64,000 nucleotides of DNA, taken from Mucidula mucida. Taxonomy: Eukaryota > Basidiomycota > Agaricomycetes > Agaricales > Physalacriaceae. Position numbers and translations under genes: made by a program. Under the pieces are notes generated by a model. It was given only the letters and a program-made list of their open reading frames with translations, was not told where the DNA came from and searched no databases. The number at the start of each line of letters is the position of its first letter. Positions within the stretch are counted from its first letter, which is position 1. The stretch is taken from the NCBI GenBank assembly GCA_015501055.1, contig JADNYV010000101.1:1-64000 (forward strand). Direction: 5' to 3'. Shown here one piece after another: positions 57,505 to 64,000 of the stretch.

Positions 57505-58705
57505 TAGGGATGTGCGCCGTACCATATGTACGGTGCATACGGTATGGCATACAGGTTATGGTACCCGTACCGTGAGCAATCTTGGAGTACGGTCAACGGA
57601 TCGGTCATATGGCCGTGATACGGTCACTCACCTGGTGGGGTCAGATCGTCTTCAAATCGCTATCCATCCAGTAGCAGACCCCTCATGTAGAGTACCAAGG
57701 ACAAACACAATCTGATGCTGGCTGAAATGTGTTGTAGATGTCGCTTGAAGACCTTGCCAGTGATGGCTTGTCCCAATCGGGACACCTACCACGTGGACCA
57801 TCTTGTTGATGAACAACGACGTTCTCGGTGCATTTGGCCTCCCGGACCACCCATTTACTGTCCGGAAAACATCAAAGTGTTATGAATCGCCACATTTTCA
57901 CATTTTCAATCTTATCATATCTTATTGGGGGGCTTGTCTTATCAACCAACGGACCGTTTCATCATCTGTTTTGTTACCAATCATACCCCTTTTCATTACC
58001 AAAGCCGTACTCATATCGGACACACATCTAACACATGGATGACATCATACATGCTGATACCTCATGGACTCCCTATTGAATACACACCACCGACACTCGT
58101 AGCACACATGGTCGTTTCAGTATTATTACTTACATGCAGTTACCACTTGTATTAAATGGTTTCACAGACTAGTAGCATACAACACTGGGTCAAGGGCGTG
58201 GAGCATCCCTAGTGGAAACGCGTATGGACAAGGAGTCCCAAACACAGACTTACTAGTATATAAGCAGTAGTGTAGCATCATTGTACTTTAGTTCCGATCT
58301 CGTTTATACACCTGGCCTAGCCTAGTCTTACGAACGCGAACACTTTCTCTCTTAGTTCTTGCTGTGGTACCTGGTTTAGTCACGTGGCTATAGTCAGTCG
58401 CTAACACAAAGGACATGAATCAACTTTTCTGGTGCAGTGTTTGAGCATTGAAGCTGCCTGAATGACTATCTTTCAGTGGTAATGGCTGAAGTAGGCTCCT
58501 TTTGGGCCCAAAGGTGACTTGTTAACTTATCCACACATCGAGAAAAACTAACTACATACTGACAGGTCAATAACTCTCAATATTTATAACTCAACGCCAC
58601 ACTACGGCCGTAATCCGGCCGTTACGGACCATATCTTCCGGCCGTAAACCAAATACGGGTGGGCAACTTATGGCCGTACCCGTAACGGTATGGTGCACAT
58701 CCCTA
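57505..58705. mobile_element. hAT-like nonautonomous element
   Basis: Both ends are TAGGGATGTGC in inverted orientation (57505 and 58705), followed by several copies of CGTACCGT-like subterminal motifs. TAGGG-type ends and short subterminal repeats are usual in hAT elements. The 1.2-kb interior has no transposase. I do not find an 8-bp target duplication. The right-arm homology of the large inverted repeat stops exactly at its right end. Confidence 0.6.
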
Positions 58706-59554
58706 CATATAACATTCACATCTCAGTGCCACCACCACGATCATCTGCGCAGCCTCAGTCACTTTTTCATTCCTGTTCTGCTCACCCGGGAGTTTGGTAC
58801 ATCCCGACCAACACACTCCTCATGTCCCGCCTAGAAACCATCTACGGTTCATGTTCATTTCGCTCCCAAGTCATCGTATTCTTCTCAAGTAAATTATACT
58901 ACAATCTAGTTCGAGGCCTGCTGTACTTAAGTACCTTGATTGGCCAGGTCCTCATATTCAAGATGTGCACAAAAGGCTTGTTGGTAGTGTCCGTTGTATT
59001 TCCCAAACAACTTGAGAGCGTCAATGCAATCTGGATAGACTGGTAAGTACTCACTCTTTGTGACTCTATCTGCATTGTGACTTGCATGAAGCCTATGCCA
59101 TTCATGCCGGCTCGTTGGTAGCGGTAAGCGGTTGGTGGAAGTGCTCTTTGACAAATCTTTTTCCAAAACGATTGCTTAGAAGTCTCCTGTACGCACGTCT
59201 TTATGGAGCCACATATAATGTATTGGCTGCTGCGCTCATGACCGAGCTTTATGTTTTGGTCCTCGCGGCGCAACTTCGTCTTGCCCTTCTGCATTTGTGC
59301 GCTGATCTTTTCCTTCACCCTGCTTGTACCTTACCCGAATCTAAAAGTAGCTCGGTCGATTCCTTCCGAGTACTAGGTTCCTTACATTGCCCTTGGCACT
59401 GTGAAAGAAAATCAGCTTCCGCAGACAGATAGTCCAAGAGTCAGTACTGCAATTCAGTGTGAATGATTGTGATTGTTTTTCTTGTTTGTCCACAGAGGTG
59501 CCTGGAGTCATGGGCACAATTTTTTCTCGAAGGCTGCCAAGATAAAAGTCCTCT

Positions 59555-59895
59555 AACACTGGAGACAGATGGTCAAAGGGTCTGTACTCCTCCATGTGCC
59601 GTTATCTGCGTCATATTTTCTTGGAATGTGAGAAACGTGTGTCCTGCTATACTAGGTACAGTCTGCGGTCTGAGGATGCTACGATGCTTTCTGTTGATGT
59701 GGGTGACTTGTAGATATTCGAACAATGAAGTGGGGTTGTTTGCTCCGGATAGTATAATTGATTTACGAAGAAAATACTTTTTGTAGGTCACCTCTCGTCA
59801 TCTGCGGTGCATTCATTACGAGCCTTCAGTAGCACAATGATACTCGATGCACGACATAACATCGTGGCTCGCTGGTCAAGCGGCTAGTCGTTGAC
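59555..59895 (+). repeat. composite box A-like repeat unit U7
   Basis: Inverse counterpart of U3: hairpin-like AGACAGATGGTCAAAGGGTC near 59562 and TGGCTCGCTGGTCAAGCGGC near 59867. Confidence 0.55.
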
Positions 59896-59936
59896 TCAAT
59901 GCTAGAAGTCATGATCTTTTGCTCGGACTTGTATTA

Positions 59937-60180
59937 CTGTAGCGTTTCGACCGCAAATTCACATAACGGGTCACGGGGGTCTTTGAAGTGAAGCTATATA
60001 TACATCATAACGGGTCACGGACCACTTTGGTCAGGCACGAGCCTCCAAATAAGGAAATTTCAGGTCCCGCTATAAGCGGAACTGTCCAAAAAAGGCAATT
60101 TAAGGGTCTGTGAAGCTGTTCGCTGTAACTTCAGACCATAATGGGTCACAGGCTGTGAAGTTACGGTCGAAACGCTACAG
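59937..60180. mobile_element. 244-bp MITE with TA target duplication and empty site
   Basis: Ends are CTGTAGCGTTTCGACCG and its inverse CGGTCGAAACGCTACAG, flanked by TA on both sides (59935-59936 and 60181-60182). The left arm of the large repeat keeps the uninterrupted sequence TTGTAGTGACATAGTAATAC at about 33256-33275, where one TA replaces element plus duplication. The inside contains the repeated motif CATAACGGGTCACGG. Nonautonomous Tc1/mariner-like. Confidence 0.85.
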
Positions 60181-60619
60181 TACTATGTCACTACAAGTAA
60201 TTGGATCTGCCTACGCTAATCGTATTCAAGCAATTAAATGTCGCTGAGCCATTCTTTTACGGGACGAGTCGACTGGTGCTGGCGATGAAAAGGGACTGTG
60301 GCGGTAAGTATTGTTGACACTTCGAATAGTTGTTCGAGTTGTTCGGTAGTAGAGATTTGACTAGAAAGCTGTCGCAGCACATATAAAAAGAAAGGACAAG
60401 AGAACCAGAGGACGTCGTGGGAAATATGACGCGGCCGGCACGACGGCATGATGTTCCCACGGCAATACAGTGCTCCTATCCTGTTGTCTGCCTCCCTGTG
60501 TACCCTTTGCGTACCCTAGAGCGACCGTTCGTCAAAGCTCTTCAACATAGTATAACTCGGAAGTATCACGGGATTGGTCCAATGACGTGCGACGAGGTAG
60601 CCCGTCGTCTTTCGTTCTG

Positions 60620-61500
60620 CTAATCGCTTCATCCAGCTCTCATTCTCTGTCCTCTTCTTTGCCTACGATTCTGGCTTTCCTTTCTTCTTGTGGGCGGTAA
60701 AGTTGGCGCGGATGTATCAACGGCGGTGTTCGTGGGAGGCACTGCCACAATGGAGCGCGCTATGGCAGAGCATCTCGCGGCGCATTGTGAATATCGGGAA
60801 TGAAGTTGCTGCACGTCTACTCTCGACCAAACGCCGGCGGGATTTATCAAAGTGGATGTATGCAGCAGGCCTTACATGCCGTCTTCCGTCACCCATTGTT
60901 TTCCTGGTATTACGCGTGGCTATCTGGCGTTGGACGCGTGCATGGAGAATAAGGCGGGTATTGGTAGAAGATGACGGTGAGATACTACGGGCGGGGGACG
61001 ACTTGACGACGGCGGCAAAGATGCGCGCGGGAGGAAAGGTCTTGTACGGGGCAAAGATCGAAAAGGAGACGGTGGACGGGGGGACACGCACCATGCTGCG
61101 GGTGCACTCACGGCGGCCTACATTGATCTAGCGTTGAAGGTGTGTTACCTTCTCCTCTCCTCTTCTCCGTTGTGAACACCTTGACGTTCTCCACTCGTCG
61201 TCCCAAAGCTCATACACGCATACATGGGTCTTGTTTGCACCACTGTCTTCTCCTCCTCAAAATTGCGCATTATCAATTGGGCTCGCCCTCTCCTCAATCC
61301 CGCATACTCCTTCTCGTCCAGACCCGGAAGAGTGCGCACGTGGGGCGGCTTACTTGGCGCTAAGGATCCGGGTGCGTTGTAGCAAATGGTGAGGTTCTCG
61401 GGAAGGAGGACTGGTACGGTACGGAAGAGAAGGGAATGTGTCTGTGGGACCATACAAAGGAGGCGGTGGACGTCAAGTCCTGATGTTACGTCTTCACCAA
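60620..61500 (+). pseudogene. broken SDR copy inside the right arm
   Basis: On the plus strand, pieces of the enzyme follow in order: the region after the glycine motif (60740-60790), NEVAARLLSTK (60803-60833), a segment reading LPSPIVFLVL (60885-60912), KMRAGGKVLYGAK, an intron-like stretch at 61140-61200, and the C-terminal end near 61390-61485. Several frames are used and the catalytic region is lost. It is the inverse partner of the relic at 32280-32830 but longer. Confidence 0.7.
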
Positions 61501-62279
61501 TAACAATGCCGGACCTTTCCACTCTGCGTGTTTGTGGAAGTGAATTGTTTATGATATCACAGCGAAAAAAAGAGACTGGACCCTACCAGACGCACAAGAC
61601 TAGTAACTGGTAAACTACGTAGGCTTGGAAGCCATGCCTGGGAAATTCTATCAGCAGCGTCTATCCATTCACAGGTTCGTCACTCGGCCCCACGTTGATT
61701 ATCCCAGTGTCTTGCTCGAGGCTGTTTGGCTTACCAGATCAGCCACTAAAGCTTGAGCAGCCAGAGTGTATTTTTGGTGGCCTTCCACGCACAACTCGTG
61801 CTAGCCATGCAAAGGTTGAAGCCCTCCCTTGAATAAAGCGTCCATCCACTGGCACCGGCTCTTGCTAGCCTAGTATGGCTTGTACTAAACCTACATACAT
61901 GGCGGCTCCTTGGTAAAGTAGTTAGCCATTATTGCAAATGAGCCCGTCCATTTTTTTTCCTTGCCACTTTTTGGTCTCACCTCTGGCCTCGTAAGTATAC
62001 TAAAGACATGTCCATTACTCGCACATTTCTCATGGGCCCTGCTGGTCTAGGGGATGGCCCCATCACATGGTTTTTCGGCCGGCTTTGTTTCCGCATAACC
62101 ACTTTGGAACATTCCTGCGTCGCAGGTCGCGGTGATGGTATGATGCACGTCCAACATTCAAGTACGTTAAATCGCCCTCGGCTGGAAGCATATACCAACA
62201 TCGGCACCCATTCTTGGTTGCCCACAAGGATCCATTGAGTGCTGTCAACGTTATAAGTCAGCCCGGTTCCCTTGATACC

Positions 62280-63180
62280 GCATGCAGATAGTCGAAGCGT
62301 CTGTACTGCAATCATTTTCTCAGAAGTCAACACTTGTGTCTGCGCGAAGAGCTCTAGGTACTGTTTTTACGCACCGATTGGTCTTTGATCTTGTGCTTCC
62401 ATTCTGGTACGTGGCCGTCTGGTCAAGCAGATAAACCACATAGCTCCCCTCTGTGAGGGATGTATTCTTTTTTGGCACGTGCATCGTCCTCCCAAAGTTC
62501 TCCGGCAAGCACTTCTACATGTCTCCCTCACTATCGTGATTTTTGGTAAGCCGGGTTGGTGTCTTCAACTAGGTTTCGTCAAAGGGAGCTGACTGCAGCT
62601 CGGTAATGCCTTGAACTGATGTCTGCCTATGCTACAAGGCGATCTCTAATGGCGTATATCGAACATTGCCATCTGTCGCTAATCTCCTCCTAGGGTGAAT
62701 GCAAAGGCCATAACACCACATTCCACGGCCGCCAGCTAACACCATATCTCACGGCCGCCTGGCAAAATGCTTTCAATCAACTTTCATCTTGTGCTTCCAT
62801 TCTGGTACGTGGCCGTCTGGTCAAGCAGATAAACCACGTAGAGTACCTGAGGCAATGCAATCTTTTTTTGCACGTGTGGCGGCGTCCTCCCAAAGTTCTC
62901 CGACGTGTCTTCTGTTCCCTGGCTAGTTAGGATACTGGCTAGCCGTCAATACTTGTGACCCTCGACACCGTGATTTTCTTGCAAGCGAGGTTGGTGTCTT
63001 CTCGGTTTCCTCGGTGAGAGCTGACTGAGACTTGAACTAATGTCTGCCTATGCTACACAACAGCAACAAGGCGATCTCGACCGGCGTGTATCGAACATTG
63101 CCATCTGTCGCTAATCTCCTTTCAGGGTAGATACAAAAGTCATACCCCCACGTTTCAAGGCCGCCTGGCGAAATGGCATC
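62280..63180 (+). repeat. local duplication with two box A-like units (U8, U9)
   Basis: The segment ATCTTGTGCTTCCATTCTGG followed by TACGTGGCCGTCTGGTCAAG occurs at 62388 and again at 62786. The following 350 nt are also similar, including ACTGATGTCTGCC / ACTAATGTCTGCC and CATTGCCATCTGTCGCTAAT. The left arm has this only once in this form, so the duplication arose in the right arm or was lost from the left. Confidence 0.6.
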
Positions 63181-63238
63181 GTGTCTGACTACGAGTAGGT
63201 TGATCAGGAGATTGCAAGTTCGACCCCTGCGGTGGTCA
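63159..63238 (+). tRNA. tRNA-Arg(ACG)-like gene, copy 3 (T-stem mismatch)
   Basis: Inverse partner of copy 1, with the same acceptor stem, CTACGA anticodon loop and 8-nt insert. The T arm is GCAAG-TTCGACC-CCTGC, with one A-C mismatch and box B altered from GGTTCGACC to AGTTCGACC. It is likely weaker or dead. Confidence 0.55.
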
Positions 63239-64000
63239 ATAGATTGCTCATCCTGTTGTTTTGACCGGAATTCGTTGTTCCTTTTACTACACGTACCCCT
63301 CAGCCCGCGCAGTGACTAATGGTGAGCGCCGCTGCGCTAAGACCGAGTAAGAGCATCAAGAAGCAATGGCTGTATAGTGGATAGATGTGAATGCAATCCT
63401 TCACGAGGAACAGACGGCATTGGTATCGACGAGAAGTACATCTGTGAACCAAACGTCCTCGACATGAACATCCCTCATCAAACTGAGAAAGCAAGCCTCT
63501 TTGCACTGAATAAGACCCAAAAGAGTCCCGATAACTAGACCTTGTATGAAATCTCGTACTTGTTGGGCTACACCTTGGCCAACTCAAGTTGTTGAGGGCT
63601 GACTACTGTTTCTCCGGCAAATTCCTTTTTATGAACAAAATGATTAACCATCTGTACTAGCAACTTTGAGTTGACAGCGACAAACTGTTTCAAGTTTGAC
63701 AATCTGTCCGCATGACACTTTCTTTTCTATCTAGACTTACCGGGAGAAGAAGAAAAAAGTTGGCGAAAAGTAGAACTGTATGAAGATTTACCCGTTTGAC
63801 CAGACGACCTCAAGGGTCAAGTGAGAAATCGTACATCAGGATCAGTGACATAGCCGAGGAACAGACCTTGTATCAGCCGTGCCGCTTCAAGTCAAAACAC
63901 AGGAGGCATCATGGTCCTCAAAATGAACTAGTTGCATGCCACTCGTATAGTGGAAGGATTACAGCCCGTCGCGAAAGCGAGGACGTACAAAGCCTAACAT

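Larger units (their letters stand above)
58706..64000 (-). repeat. right arm of the large inverted repeat (runs off the window)
   Basis: The minus strand repeats 30187-34550 in the same order; the last bases of the window (CAAAGCCTAACAT) are the complement of the bases at 30187. Extra material compared with the left arm is a 244-bp MITE (59937-60180), a longer SDR relic, and a local duplication around 62388-63180. Confidence 0.85.

Overview
This is nuclear DNA of a filamentous basidiomycete, most likely a mushroom-forming agaricomycete. The evidence is the dense short introns (about 45-70 nt, GTATGT/GTGAGT donors), two STE3-type pheromone receptors, CaaX-type lipopeptide pheromone precursors starting MDSF/MDTF, an OPT transporter, MYND and F-box families of basidiomycete style, and a Ty1/copia element. 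The core of the window is a pheromone/receptor (B-type) mating locus with two subloci about 36 kb apart.

Sublocus 1 (6.2-9.0 kb) has one receptor on the minus strand (6850-8460). It is bracketed by a pheromone precursor downstream on the same strand (6240-6401, ending CTIS) and a divergent one upstream (8897-9034, ending CTIC). Sublocus 2 (43.6-47.7 kb) repeats the plan: a receptor on the minus strand (44244-45711), one precursor downstream (43648-43794, CVIA), and two upstream, one on each strand (46743-46868, CVIS; 47539-47709, CVIA). None of the five precursors is the longest reading frame at its position. All five carry an acidic [VI]-D-[AQ]-[DE] motif 12 (once 14) residues before the CaaX cysteine. 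Secreted farnesylated peptides would signal through the class D receptors of compatible partners.

Conventional genes flank sublocus 1: a MYND-finger protein (about 3.6-5.6 kb, minus) and an oligopeptide transporter (9620-13019, minus). From 14 to 64 kb the DNA is repeat-rich. A short-chain dehydrogenase/reductase has one intact copy (48438-49516) and five broken ones. An F-box gene has one good copy (20608-22021), one with a lost splice donor (49783-51111) and one short fragment. MYND genes recur beside the F-box copies. Recurrent noncoding units carry tRNA D-arm-like (box A-like) segments, and a tRNA-Arg(ACG)-like gene occurs three times inside them.

Sublocus 2 sits between two arms of a large inverted repeat. 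The left arm is about 30187-34550; the right arm is about 58706-64000 and runs off the window. A further direct copy of much of the left arm lies at about 36150-40500. A 5'-truncated copia element with only TGA nonsense codons, a hAT-like nonautonomous element with TAGGGATGTGC ends, and two TA-flanked MITEs complete the mobile component. One MITE has a matching empty site in the opposite arm.
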